Of a stretch of 64,000 nt of DNA, positions 9,194 through 17,412 are shown piece by piece (positions within the stretch are counted from its first letter, which is position 1; each line of letters opens with the position of its first letter). Origin of the DNA: JAEZJZ01 sp050949055 (GTDB lineage Bacteria > Bacillota > UBA994 > UBA5500); the NCBI GenBank assembly GCA_050949055.1, contig JBMNFA010000001.1, forward strand, positions 434,001 through 498,000, written 5' to 3'. A program made the translations under genes and the position numbers. The notes under the pieces are model-generated. The model was not told where the DNA came from, searched no databases, and worked only from the letters and a program-made list of their open reading frames with translations.

Positions 9194-9927
9194 TGGCCGT
9201 TCCTTTGATCGGCCAGGGTTTGCAAGTGGTGCAACGCCTGTCCCAAACCGCCTACTTCATCGATCAGGCCGACCTTGACCGCCTCTCTCCCCGCCAGAAT
9301 AGTGCCGATGTCCCGTGCCAACTCGCCGGTACGAAACATCAACTCGCGGAATTTCTCTTCCGAGATCCGGGAGTGGGCCACCACAAAACGAACCACCCGG
9401 TCCTGCATCTTATCCAGGTATTCATAGGTTTGCGGCACCCCGATGACCATTCCGCTGAGGCGGATGGGATGGATGGTCATGGTGGCCGTCTCAGCTATGA
9501 AGCTATAATCGGTAGACACCGCGATCGGTCCGCCGATGGAGTGTCCGCCCCCGAGGACCAACGATACTGTGGGCTTGGTCATACTGGCAACCATTTCTGC
9601 TATGGCCAAACCGGCTTCCACATCCCCGCCCACCGTATTTAGGATCAGCAGCAGCCCTTCGATCTTCGGGTTTTGCTCAATAGCTACCAGCTGCGGCAAG
9701 ATGTGTTCGTACTTGGTGGTCTTGTTCTGGGGAGGCAGGACCATGTGGCCTTCAATCTGGCCGACGATAGTCATGCAATGGAATCTGCTTTCTGGCGGGG
9801 TGGGTGCCTTCACTTGCCCCAAGTGTTCCAGTGTCTGTACCACTCCGTCGTTTGCACTTTTGTCAGGAGGGTTGCCAGGCTCTTGCCCTGGCTGTTCCTG
9901 CCTTAGTCGATCGAAATCAGTTGACAT
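9190..9927 (-). CDS. tepA: ClpP-family serine protease, TepA/YmfB type
   Basis: This 245-residue protein belongs to the Clp protease/crotonase fold. It has the nucleophile elbow GGGHSIGG with Ser130 and a catalytic-type histidine at 153 (TMTIHP), matching the Ser-His arrangement of ClpP. The N-terminal 45 residues are polar, rich in Gln and Pro, and probably disordered. TepA in Bacillus has been described as translocation-enhancing and is linked to degradation of signal peptides or small peptides. The ribosome site AGGAGGAG lies just upstream of the ATG. It is coupled to ylzJ. Confidence 0.85.
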   Translation of the reverse strand: MSTDFDRLRQEQPGQEPGNPPDKSANDGVVQTLEHLGQVKAPTPPESRFHCMTIVGQIEGHMVLPPQNKTTKYEHILPQLVAIEQNPKIEGLLLILNTVGGDVEAGLAIAEMVASMTKPTVSLVLGGGHSIGGPIAVSTDYSFIAETATMTIHPIRLSGMVIGVPQTYEYLDKMQDRVVRFVVAHSRISEEKFRELMFRTGELARDIGTILAGREAVKVGLIDEVGGLGQALHHLQTLADQRNGQ

Positions 9928-10223
9928 CTACACTCCTCCTCATCGAATCCGAAGCCACCGCCGCAGCCCTTCAGTGGCATTCTGAGCTCAGCAGAGAGCT
10001 ATTAGCTGGGCCGAATACATGGGGTCTGGGTCTCTTCACTTTCGTTCAGAACAACCGCCTTCAGTGGTTTTCAGCGTTCTCGGACGAATCCTTCGCTATA
10101 GTATGATCCCCCGATTCTGGAACTATGAGGTGGCCTGGTTTTGTAATGCCAGCCAGACGGCGCTCGGACAGGGATGCCTTGGCGGTTGCGCACGCGGCCA
10201 ATCAAGCCGGCCGCAAAGGGCGC
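9928..10223 (-). other. Intergenic region between dapA and tepA
   Basis: About 300 bases without a convincing gene. On the minus strand, CATACTAT at 10098-10105 with CTCATAGT 16 bases upstream weakly resembles a sporulation sigma-E promoter, but the spacing is long. Nothing else can be supported. Confidence 0.4.
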
Positions 10224-10259
10224 AAAAAAAAGAGCCATCGACCTATCCGGGTCGATGGC
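10224..10259 (-). terminator. Strong Rho-independent terminator of dapA
   Basis: A perfect 10-bp stem (GCCATCGACC with GGTCGATGGC on the minus strand) closes a 6-base loop and is followed by CT and a run of eight T residues. It lies 10 bases after the dapA stop and ends the dpaA-dpaB-dapG-dapA unit. Confidence 0.93.
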
Positions 10260-10268
10260 CTCCGCTAA

Positions 10269-11150
10269 TTACAGCAGTCCAATTCCCTCCAGGGCGGCGC
10301 GGACAACTGCGGCATCGCTTTCGCCTAAGGGCAGTAGCGGCAGCCGCAATCCGCCGACTGGCACCCCGAGCATGTTCAGCGCCGCCTTCAGGGGGATGGG
10401 ATTAGTGGTGACGAACAAAGCTTTACAGACAGGAAACACTTGCTGATGAATAGCTGTCGCTTGCCATACGTCTCCGCGCAAATAGGCTTTCACCATCTGT
10501 TTTAATTGCTTCCCGATCACGTGCGAAGCCACGCTGACCACACCCTTGCCACCGACGGCCAAGATCGGCAAGGTGAGGCTGTCATCGCCACTATAGATGA
10601 CAAAATCATCCGGCACCAAACGGGCGATTTCGCTGACCTGGTCCAGATTGCCGCTGGCCTCTTTTACGCCGAAGATGTTTGAAATTTCGGCTAGGCGGGC
10701 AATAGTCGCGGGCAGAATGTTGCACCCAGTTCGCGATGGAACGTTATAGATCAACAGAGGCAGCGAGGTGGCTCGCGCCACAGCGGCAAAGTGGGCATAG
10801 AGCGCGTCTTGGGGAGGCTTGTTGTAGTATGGAGCAACCAGCATCGCCCCGTCCACCCCGACATCTTCCGCCGCCTTGGTCAAAGCGATGGTAGCAGCTG
10901 TGTTATTGCTACCTGTGCCAGCTATCACTTTCGCCCTGCCATTCACCCGCTGCACCACATGGCGGAATAACTCTACCTTTTCTTCTACCGATAGGGTAGC
11001 CGATTCACCGGTGGATCCGGCCACCACCAGGGTATCTGTTCCATTGTCCAGCAAGTGCTCTATCAACCCGTCCACCGCACTCCAGTCAATCTGTGAAGCT
11101 TGATCAAAAGGCGTGACCATTGCTGTCAGAATTTCTCCGAAATGCTGCAT
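10269..11150 (-). CDS. dapA: 4-hydroxy-tetrahydrodipicolinate synthase
   Basis: DapA condenses pyruvate with aspartate semialdehyde, the first step of the lysine/diaminopimelate/dipicolinate branch. The TIM-barrel enzyme shows GSTGESATLS for substrate binding, the Tyr of IYNVPSRTG (about 135) and the Schiff-base Lys in FGVKEASG (about 163). The ATG at 11150 gives MQHFGEILTAMVTPF (293 aa), which matches family starts; a TTG six bases upstream has a slightly better placed AAAGGAG and cannot be excluded. It lies downstream of dapG in the order spoVFA-spoVFB-dapG-dapA, as in Bacillus. Confidence 0.95.
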   Translation of the reverse strand: MQHFGEILTAMVTPFDQASQIDWSAVDGLIEHLLDNGTDTLVVAGSTGESATLSVEEKVELFRHVVQRVNGRAKVIAGTGSNNTAATIALTKAAEDVGVDGAMLVAPYYNKPPQDALYAHFAAVARATSLPLLIYNVPSRTGCNILPATIARLAEISNIFGVKEASGNLDQVSEIARLVPDDFVIYSGDDSLTLPILAVGGKGVVSVASHVIGKQLKQMVKAYLRGDVWQATAIHQQVFPVCKALFVTTNPIPLKAALNMLGVPVGGLRLPLLPLGESDAAVVRAALEGIGLL

Positions 11151-11203
11151 AGCCAATCTCCCTCTCCTTTCAATCGATCAGTCGTCAAGGGGCGGAATAA
11201 ACA

Positions 11204-11218
11204 AAGCCGGGAGGGCTT
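11204..11218 (-). terminator. Weak hairpin between dapG and dapA
   Basis: AAGCC pairs with GGCTT around a 5-base loop, overlapping the dapG stop codon. The tail on the minus strand is TTTGTTTATT. The 5-bp stem suggests at most partial attenuation between the two genes. Confidence 0.3.
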
Positions 11219-12422
11219 ATCGCTCCAGGCTGGCTAGGTCAAAGGATTGATGCAATGCATTAGCTGCCTTGGTCAATCCGCTTTGGCTGATCAGACAGGT
11301 AATCGACAAATGGGAGTCGCTGGTCTGCAGGATCTCTACGCCCGCACTGACCAGCGCCCTGACAACCCGCGCCATCACCCCATGGACCCCTCGCATCCCG
11401 ATACCGATCACTGAAACCGTGGCACAGCCGTTGCGCGCCTGGGCCCGCACTGGAACCTGCTTCAACAGCTGCTGTACAGCCTCCGCTTGCTCGTCTCTGA
11501 CAGTAAACAGCTTTCTATCGGGACTGACATTGATCAGGTCCACACTGATTCCTGCTTCTGCTAGTCTGTCGAAGAAGTCTGCATCCATGCTAGGCATGGA
11601 TGCCTCGGGTAACACCTGGAACTGAGTTATGTTAGGCTGATAAGCGATCCCGACCACCGGTTGCCGTCTTTGACCCTCATAGAGCACTGTGCTGACCACC
11701 CTGGTTCCGGGATGATTCCCGGCTGTGCGCTTGACCAAGAGAGGAATGTTCTTTTGCATCGCCATTTCCACCGCTCGCGGATGCAGCACTTTGGCCCCTT
11801 CATAAGCCATCTGCAGCACTTCCGAGTAATCCATCAACGGCAACACCCTCGCCTCAGGTACTAGCCGCGGGTCCGCGGTCATGATTCCGTCAACGTCAGT
11901 GTAGATCTCTACCGCTGCAGCCGATAGAGCGACGCCCATGGCAGCGGCGGTGGTATCGCTGCCACCTCTGCCCAAAGTGGTGATTTCGCCCCGCAGGCTC
12001 ATACCTTGGAACCCTGCCACCACCACCGAGTAGCCTTCGCTCAGCAGACTGCTCACGCGGTCGGCCTGAACATCTACAATTCGTGCGTCTCCATGCCTGC
12101 CATCGGTGAGAATCCCAGCCTGCCAACCGGTAAGCATCGCAACCCTAGGGATATGTTGGCGCAACGTGGAAACAAACACGGCGGAAGCTATGATCTCACC
12201 ACAGGCCATGATCAGATCCAATTCCCGCCCCTCCAGATTATTCCTCCCGAGACCGATCAACGTGTCAGTGGCGTAGGGATCTCCATTCCGCCCCATAGCT
12301 GAGACAACCACCACAGGCTGGAATCCTTGCTGCCTAGCCTGCACCACGCGGGCCACTGCTGCTTCTCGGCTCTCAGGAGTAGAGACCGATGTACCCCCAA
12401 ATTTCTGTACGATTACGGGCAC
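11217..12422 (-). CDS. dapG: Aspartate kinase (DapG type)
   Basis: This 401-residue aspartokinase phosphorylates aspartate, the entry to the aspartate family pathway. The N-terminus VQKFGGTSVS is the kinase signature. The ATP site segment GRGGSDTTAAA is near residue 150, and two ACT regulatory domains occupy roughly residues 265-400. In Bacillus, DapG is the diaminopimelate-sensitive isozyme and is co-transcribed with dpaAB and dapA, exactly this context. The start is a GTG with AAGGAGG ten bases upstream. No lysine riboswitch precedes it. Confidence 0.93.
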   Translation of the reverse strand: MPVIVQKFGGTSVSTPESREAAVARVVQARQQGFQPVVVVSAMGRNGDPYATDTLIGLGRNNLEGRELDLIMACGEIIASAVFVSTLRQHIPRVAMLTGWQAGILTDGRHGDARIVDVQADRVSSLLSEGYSVVVAGFQGMSLRGEITTLGRGGSDTTAAAMGVALSAAAVEIYTDVDGIMTADPRLVPEARVLPLMDYSEVLQMAYEGAKVLHPRAVEMAMQKNIPLLVKRTAGNHPGTRVVSTVLYEGQRRQPVVGIAYQPNITQFQVLPEASMPSMDADFFDRLAEAGISVDLINVSPDRKLFTVRDEQAEAVQQLLKQVPVRAQARNGCATVSVIGIGMRGVHGVMARVVRALVSAGVEILQTSDSHLSITCLISQSGLTKAANALHQSFDLASLER

Positions 12423-12461
12423 CCTTGTGCCACCTCCTTGCTAGCCAACCGGTGCCACTGT

Positions 12462-13058
12462 TTACTGAGGAGCCGCGAGCAAAATCGGTTGCAGTTGTCT
12501 TCCCTCCAGTGCCAACTCTGCGGCAGCTACTACCTGCTCCATGTTCGCCACCAATGAGTTGGGCTTGCCGGAAGGGTTATCCTGGCCGAAGGGAACGAAG
12601 TAGAAGTGTTTGGCGGCCAACAGAACACCGAGGTTTTTGGCGTTCTGACCCAGCCCATCGTTGGTTGATATCCCCAACAGCACCGGACGGCAATTGCGCA
12701 GATGGGCTTTTACTGCCATGGTGACGACGCCATCGGTGACGGCGTTAGCCAGTTTAGCCAGCGTGTTTCCTGTGCATGGTGCTACGATGATCAGGTCCAA
12801 CAGCTTGCCCGGACCGATGGGCTCTGCGTCGACCAACTGATGGATGATGCGCTGGCCCGCGATGCCCTCCACCATGTTTATCCAGTGGGCTGCAGACCCG
12901 AACTTTGTGTCAGTCTGGTAGGCGGCCTGCGACATAATCGGATAGACATCCGCCCCTGCTTGCACCAGAGCTTGTAGCGGCGAGATTATCTGCTGGAAGG
13001 TACAAAACGACCCGGTAATTGCGAACCCAATGCGTTTCCCAACTAACTTCATGACCAC
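12462..13058 (-). CDS. dpaB: Dipicolinate synthase subunit B
   Basis: DpaB (SpoVFB) is a flavoprotein-like subunit that works with DpaA to oxidise the DapA product to dipicolinic acid, the major small molecule of the spore core. The protein is 198 residues, with the flavoprotein signature GFAITGSFCTF near the N-terminus, the segment IVAPCTGNTLAKLANAVTD in the middle and STNDGLGQNAKN later, all typical. Its start overlaps the end of dpaA by ten bases. Its presence is strong evidence that the organism makes heat-resistant endospores. Confidence 0.95.
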   Translation of the reverse strand: MVMKLVGKRIGFAITGSFCTFQQIISPLQALVQAGADVYPIMSQAAYQTDTKFGSAAHWINMVEGIAGQRIIHQLVDAEPIGPGKLLDLIIVAPCTGNTLAKLANAVTDGVVTMAVKAHLRNCRPVLLGISTNDGLGQNAKNLGVLLAAKHFYFVPFGQDNPSGKPNSLVANMEQVVAAAELALEGRQLQPILLAAPQ

Positions 13059-13954
13059 TCAATCCTCCTTTCAAAATGCTCTTTGATGATCTTTGGCAAC
13101 AATTCCCCTAAAATCCGACCCGCCGTGCGCGGCGCTACCCTGCCTGGCAAGCTAGGTGCGAGAATAGCCTTCCTGCCCAGCCTCTCGGCGGCGGCGTAGT
13201 CCACGCCTCCTGGGCTGGAAGCGATGTCGATGATCACCACTTCCGGCGCGGTCTCTTGTAGCAGACTTTCCCCCAAGACCAGAGCTGGGACGGTGTTGTA
13301 GATGAAGTCCGCCTGATGGATGTGGTGGGCTAGTTCGGCAAACGGCACTGCCCTGTGTCCGAAGGATTGGATTCTGGCCAGATCCACCGGCTTGCGAGCC
13401 ACCACCGTCACCCGGGCGGACAGCCCCGAAAGGGCATTGGCCAAGGTGGTGCCCACGCGGCCGTAGCCCAGCACGAAACTGCTGCTATGATGAATGGTGA
13501 TGTCGGATGCCTCCATGGCCATCTGCAGAGCCCCTTCTGCCGATGGAACTGAATTGAGAATCGCCAGCTGATCATCGTCGATTATTTCCACTAGTCTCCA
13601 GTTGAGGCGACCTGCCATTTGCCGCAGGCGATTCCTGGCCACCCCAGTGAGCACTAGGCACCCTGAACGAACCAGGGAGCCGTTCTCCATGGTTAGAGCC
13701 AATCTGCTGTCCGAGTACTGCGCAGATACAGTTCCGTCCTCAGCGATGCCTCCCATCGGCAGCACTAGCACGTTGGCCCAGAGCAAAGCATCCTGTAGAC
13801 TGGACAATTGGCAGGGGATCAGCCTCACTGCCTTCTCCATTCCGACTGCCTTGACCGTTGCTCCTGCTGACATCAGGGCTGGAATGTAGAACAGGCTGCG
13901 CGCGTCCCCTCCCAGCACGGCGATGCGACAACCGCTCAAGTCTGGACTATTCAT
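13049..13954 (-). CDS. dpaA: Dipicolinate synthase subunit A
   Basis: DpaA (SpoVFA) is the NAD(P)-binding subunit of dipicolinate synthase, acting in the mother cell. The N-terminus MNSPDLSGCRIAVLGGD begins a nucleotide-binding fold, and a second Rossmann motif, GYGRVGTTLA, lies near residue 160. The ATG at 13954 (301 aa) is preceded by GGGAGGAGGG; a longer frame to 13999 has no ribosome site and would run through the promoter region. It heads the DPA/lysine operon directly after the ymxH terminator. Confidence 0.94.
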   Translation of the reverse strand: MNSPDLSGCRIAVLGGDARSLFYIPALMSAGATVKAVGMEKAVRLIPCQLSSLQDALLWANVLVLPMGGIAEDGTVSAQYSDSRLALTMENGSLVRSGCLVLTGVARNRLRQMAGRLNWRLVEIIDDDQLAILNSVPSAEGALQMAMEASDITIHHSSSFVLGYGRVGTTLANALSGLSARVTVVARKPVDLARIQSFGHRAVPFAELAHHIHQADFIYNTVPALVLGESLLQETAPEVVIIDIASSPGGVDYAAAERLGRKAILAPSLPGRVAPRTAGRILGELLPKIIKEHFERRIEWS

Positions 13955-13983
13955 TTCAGCCCTCCTCCCAATGCTCCCTACAC

Positions 13984-14006
13984 TATATGACCGTGGCAAA
14001 ATGGGT
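13984..14006 (-). promoter_or_regulatory. Possible sporulation (sigma-K-like) promoter for dpaAB
   Basis: On the minus strand CATATAGTG resembles the sigma-K -10 (CATAnnnTA), with an AC dinucleotide 15 bases upstream at 14005-14006. It sits between the ymxH terminator and the dpaA ribosome site. In Bacillus spoVF is transcribed by sigma-K. The match is imperfect. Confidence 0.4.
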
Positions 14007-14009
14007 GTG

Positions 14010-14036
14010 AAAAAGGGGTCGGCTAACGCCGACCCC
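14010..14036 (-). terminator. Rho-independent terminator of ymxH
   Basis: A perfect 9-bp stem, GGGGTCGGC with GCCGACCCC, has a 4-base loop and is followed on the minus strand by TTTTT. It lies about 40 bases after the ymxH stop and isolates dpaA from upstream transcription. Confidence 0.9.
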
Positions 14037-14075
14037 TGAAATGCTGAGAAAACCGCAGTCTGCTTTGTTAATGTT

Positions 14076-14321
14076 TCATCCTCCGCTGCCCGTGGGCTGA
14101 TCTAAAATGATCACATCGTCCCCAATTCGTTTGACTGCTGACCAGGGAATGAGCAGTTCATCCCCGCCCTTCAGCCCAAACAGCGAACGTCTCTCCACCA
14201 AGAGTGATTCCAGCTTGCCGGTTCGCTCGTCGATGACGATATCGTAGACGCCGGAAGCTGTCAGTTTGCGCCCATCGTGCAGGTTGACTATCTCCTTCAC
14301 CGCTAGTTCACTGTAGTACAC
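14076..14321 (-). CDS. ymxH: YlmC/YmxH family PRC-barrel sporulation protein
   Basis: This 81-residue PRC-barrel-like protein has the family pattern: SELAVKEIVNLHDGRKL at the start, a central VYDIVIDERTGKL and a C-terminal LLIPWSAVKRIGDDVI. The GTG start at 14321 is chosen because AAAGGAG lies nine bases upstream and the length then equals family members (80-85 aa). YmxH is conserved in spore formers and located between the M16 peptidase gene and spoVF in Bacillus, as here. Its biochemical role is unknown. Confidence 0.85.
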   Translation of the reverse strand: MYYSELAVKEIVNLHDGRKLTASGVYDIVIDERTGKLESLLVERRSLFGLKGGDELLIPWSAVKRIGDDVIILDQPTGSGG

Positions 14322-14406
14322 GGGCCATCTCTCCTTTCCCCTTAATACTATCAATGCCGTTTGGGCCGAGGTTATTGCCGATTGGGTGAGCCAATATTCC
14401 CGCTGA

Positions 14407-14589
14407 TTATTTTTCTGCAATTATTGACATTTCTCCGCTGACCCATGTCTCCTTGTCGTTCGTGGAACAACGCCATACGTTGCCATCGAAACTAATCTCC
14501 AATTCGCCAAAGAAATTGCTAACGCCTATGATGTCACCCGAACCTTTATCGCCGTCTTGATATTTCTAGGTATCAACTGTGACAATCAA
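14407..14589 (-). pseudogene. Remnant of an unidentified gene
   Basis: The minus strand carries a protein-like frame of 52 codons (14565 to a TAA at 14407-14409) including GVSNFFGELEISFDGNVW and ETWVSGEMS. There is no start codon near its beginning. In the same frame it is preceded by an in-frame TAG and then a short open stretch starting at a TTG (14589). The local base composition is more AT-rich than the neighbours. It may be the broken end of an acquired or decayed gene. No family could be assigned, and a chance reading frame is possible. Confidence 0.35.
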
Positions 14590-14596
14590 GAAACCA

Positions 14597-14628
14597 AAAT
14601 AAAAAACCCCGGCAAACCCTGCTCGGGG
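14597..14628 (-). terminator. Rho-independent terminator after the Spo0E-like gene
   Basis: On the minus strand CCCCG-A-GCA pairs with TGC-CGGGG (one bulged A) and is followed by TTTTTTATTTTGG. It lies 10 bases after the stop of the Spo0E-like gene. Confidence 0.85.
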
Positions 14629-14637
14629 CGGATAGTC

Positions 14638-14823
14638 TCAGTCTACGGCGGACTGCTTTAGCTGCTCATTCATATAACGCGCTATCAGCAGATCCAGGCG
14701 AGCGCTGAGGGCACAAGCTTTTGCTGAAGTCAGCGGGGTGGTTTGATCGGAGATCAGCCGATGAAGTTCCCGACGTAGCTGTTCAATCTCTTCAATCAAT
14801 GAGTGTTCATGTCTTGTGTCCAT
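14638..14823 (-). CDS. Spo0E-like aspartyl-phosphate phosphatase family protein
   Basis: This is a 61-residue protein. It has two predicted helices, EEIEQLRRELHRLI and then the signature segment LSARLDLLIARYM. That corresponds to the Spo0E motif SQELD, with Ser40, Leu43 and Asp44 kept and the Gln-Glu pair replaced by Ala-Arg. Family members remove phosphate from Spo0A and delay sporulation. The ATG at 14823 follows GAGGTGA. It lies just downstream of the M16 peptidase gene and before a terminator. Whether the altered motif is active cannot be told from sequence. Confidence 0.65.
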   Translation of the reverse strand: MDTRHEHSLIEEIEQLRRELHRLISDQTTPLTSAKACALSARLDLLIARYMNEQLKQSAVD

Positions 14824-14890
14824 CGACTCACCTCGCTTTCCTGTGTATTCCAGACTAACATAGATAAGCCTCACAGGCAAACAAAATCTG

Positions 14891-16144
14891 TCACCAGTTG
14901 AACCCATCCAACAGTTCTTGTACCTGTTCGACACGCCCCACCGCTGCGGCAGCCAACATCCTGCGCTCGAATAACTCCCTGGCCAACTGGCGCAGGTCTT
15001 CAGCCGTGACTGCTTCGATTGCCGCCATAATCTGCTCAATCGGCTGCACGCGCTTGAGCAGCAACAACCCTCTTCCTAAGCGGCTCATGTGGTTGGCGGT
15101 ACTCTCCAGCCCCATCACCAGGGAGCCTTTCACTTGGGCTTTAGCCCTACCCAGTTCCTCTGAGGAGACAGTCTGACTGCTCAAGGACGAGAGTTCAGTG
15201 GCGATCAGCTCCAAGGCTTTCCCCAGATTGTGCGGGGCCAGTCCCAGATAGATGGCTGAATAGCCCGACTGTGTGAAGCTGGCAGTGTAGGAGTATGCGT
15301 TGTAGACCAAGGCATGTTCCTCCCGTAGTTGTCGGAACAGCCTGGAGCTCATTCCAGAACCCAAGATATTGTTCAACAAGTTCCAGGCGTAGAGCCTGGG
15401 ATGTCCGAGGGGCAGACCAGGCAGTCCCAAGGCTAAGTGCAGTTGCTCGGTCGGCTTCTCCACCCACAAGTTCCGGGGCGATATGGTAGGCGGCTGAACG
15501 GTCAACAAACCTTCGGCTTGCTCTTTCAGACTAAGATGCTTGCTCAATTCGGTGGCCAGTCGCTCGTGGTCCACGTTCCCCGCGGCCGAAATCACCATGT
15601 TACCAGCGTGGTAGTGCTGTCCATAGAATTGGCGCAGGTCGTCTGCGGCGAGCTCTCGCAAAGTTTCTCGGGTGCCTAGAATGGAACGTCCCAAGGGATG
15701 CTCTGGCCAGATGGCCTGTGCCAATAGGTCGTGAACATACTCGTCTGGAGAGTCCTCATACATGCCGACTTCCTCCAAAATGACGTTCCTTTCCTTGGCC
15801 ACGTCATCCGGCTCCAGCCGGGAGTGACAGATCATGTCGGTCATGATCTCCACCGCTTGGGGCAGGTGCTCGTCGACCACTCGAAAATAGAAACAGGTGT
15901 ATTCTTTGGCGGTGTAGGCGTTGACCTCACCACCGATGCGGTCAAAACCCTCGGAGATGTCTCTGGCGGACCTGGTGCCGGTACCTTTGAAAATCAGGTG
16001 CTCTAAGAAATGGGAGACCCCCTGCAGGCGGGCTGGCTCGCTAGCCACCCCAGAGCGAATCCAGTAGCCAAGGGCAACCGATCTCATCGTTGGCATCTGC
16101 CAGGTAGCCAGAAGTAGTCCCGGCCGAAGGTTCGTTATCTGCAA
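14891..16144 (-). CDS. ymxG: M16 family zinc peptidase (YmxG/MlpA-like)
   Basis: This 417-residue insulinase-family peptidase has the inverted zinc motif HFLEH (H45, E48, H49). The downstream glutamate ligand is in ERNVILEEVGMYEDSPDE. The second half carries the YxxxYSY-type segment VYNAYSYTA. One full-length M16 pair of domains is present, as in Bacillus MlpA/YmxG, which is encoded beside pnp and the spoVF cluster. No signal peptide is visible, so it probably acts in the cytoplasm. Confidence 0.9.
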   Translation of the reverse strand: MQITNLRPGLLLATWQMPTMRSVALGYWIRSGVASEPARLQGVSHFLEHLIFKGTGTRSARDISEGFDRIGGEVNAYTAKEYTCFYFRVVDEHLPQAVEIMTDMICHSRLEPDDVAKERNVILEEVGMYEDSPDEYVHDLLAQAIWPEHPLGRSILGTRETLRELAADDLRQFYGQHYHAGNMVISAAGNVDHERLATELSKHLSLKEQAEGLLTVQPPTISPRNLWVEKPTEQLHLALGLPGLPLGHPRLYAWNLLNNILGSGMSSRLFRQLREEHALVYNAYSYTASFTQSGYSAIYLGLAPHNLGKALELIATELSSLSSQTVSSEELGRAKAQVKGSLVMGLESTANHMSRLGRGLLLLKRVQPIEQIMAAIEAVTAEDLRQLARELFERRMLAAAAVGRVEQVQELLDGFNW

Positions 16145-16265
16145 GCTGTCTACCTCCTCATCTCGCTATGCGATCACGATAGTCCAGGGCGTCAAGTCTA
16201 GGTCTTATCCAGCAGGAGCAACCTGCACGCTGCTATTAGGTTCTAGACCGACAACTATGCAACGT

Positions 16266-17273
16266 TCATTCTGCGTTTACGATTTGGTAGTCAGCGGCAA
16301 TTGGAGACAGCAACTGGCTGATGGTGACCAACTGGTAACCTTGGTCCAAAAGCCCTCTGACTATGCGAGCCAAGGCTGCTGGAGTCTGCTCCGTAGGGTG
16401 CATCAGTACTATAGCCCCGTTATGGGCCCGGGGCACTATGCGCTGCACGATCCGGTCGACACCGGGCCGCATCCAATCAGCTGTATCTAGGCTGCAAAGA
16501 ACTGTCAAGTAGCCAAGCTCAGCAGCCGTGTCCAACACCGTCTGGTTAAAGTCGTTATAGGGCGGGCTGAAGTATTTCACTTCCTGTCCCGTGACCGCGG
16601 TGATCACTTCGCTGGTGCGAGTGATCTCCCCGGCGATCTTATCCCTACTCAATTGAGGTAGGTGAGGGTCAGAATAGGCGTGATTGCCAAACTCATGGCC
16701 TGCTGCGGCAATCTGACGGATCAGGTCTGGGTTGTTGGCCGCCCAACGCCCGACTAAGAAGAAGGACGCCTTGACGTCGGCCTGCTGCAGGATAGCCAGC
16801 ATTTCCGGCAGATACTCGTTCCCCCAAGCGACGTTGATCACCAGAGCAATTTGCTGCTTTGCCGGATTACCCTGGTAGATAGGATGGCTGGCATAGTTCC
16901 AGAGCGACTCTGGCTCAACCGGGTAGAGGATTGGCTGCACCAAACTGCCCGGCTCTGCCAGCATCACCTTAGCCATTGTAGCTGTCACGTCCAGCTCCCA
17001 TCCGGCCAGGCCCGGAATCACGCCCTTGGTGACCCGATCGATCATCGGCTGTATCGGCTGCTGGCTCATTTGGCCAGCAACTCGGTCCAGCAATTCCTCC
17101 AGCTGCGGCTGGCCAAGATCTCCCACCTCCAGCGGCGCAATGTCTTCGCCTAAGGACAACAAAACTCCCACCGCCGACTTCCGAACATGCTCTCCCCGCG
17201 AAAAGCCCTGGACAAGCATGGTTGCTGCCCAGATTAGCGCAAGCAGGAGGAGCACCACCCACAATTTTCGCAT
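16266..17273 (-). CDS. ylxY: YlxY-type polysaccharide deacetylase-like protein
   Basis: This 335-residue protein has an N-terminal membrane anchor (LWVVLLLLALIWAATMLV), a 100-residue spacer and a NodB homology domain from about residue 140. The catalytic motifs are degenerate: motif 1 reads NVAWGNE instead of TFDDG, the HxxxH segment reads NHAYSDPHL, and motif 3 reads FSPPYN instead of RPPYG. Motif 4 (DTADW) and motif 5 (VLMHP) are recognisable. This fits the sporulation-associated YlxY clade found after pnp in Bacillus. It may not be an active deacetylase. Confidence 0.82.
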   Translation of the reverse strand: MRKLWVVLLLLALIWAATMLVQGFSRGEHVRKSAVGVLLSLGEDIAPLEVGDLGQPQLEELLDRVAGQMSQQPIQPMIDRVTKGVIPGLAGWELDVTATMAKVMLAEPGSLVQPILYPVEPESLWNYASHPIYQGNPAKQQIALVINVAWGNEYLPEMLAILQQADVKASFFLVGRWAANNPDLIRQIAAAGHEFGNHAYSDPHLPQLSRDKIAGEITRTSEVITAVTGQEVKYFSPPYNDFNQTVLDTAAELGYLTVLCSLDTADWMRPGVDRIVQRIVPRAHNGAIVLMHPTEQTPAALARIVRGLLDQGYQLVTISQLLSPIAADYQIVNAE

Positions 17274-17385
17274 CCTTGGCCCTCCTTTGAGACAACTTCC
17301 TAATGGAGAACTATGGGAGCGAAACGCGGATTATAACCAACCTGTCAGCAGAATGGGAGGGCGCTGTTTTGAGAGATGAAGGGAG

Positions 17386-17412
17386 GGGAGGCGTTGCAGT
17401 CAACGCACTCCC
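17386..17412 (-). terminator. Hairpin at the end of pnp
   Basis: GGGAG-GCGTTG pairs with CAACGC-A-CTCCC around a 4-base loop, abutting the pnp stop codon. The T-run (TATTTTTG) is on the plus-strand side. Read from pnp the tail is CTCCCTTCATC, so it may protect the mRNA end or terminate weakly. Confidence 0.4.

Noticed and set aside
12462..14321. A riboswitch controlling dapG/dapA/dpa genes
   Set aside because: Spacers between these genes are too short, and the only leader, before dpaA, is about 20 bases.
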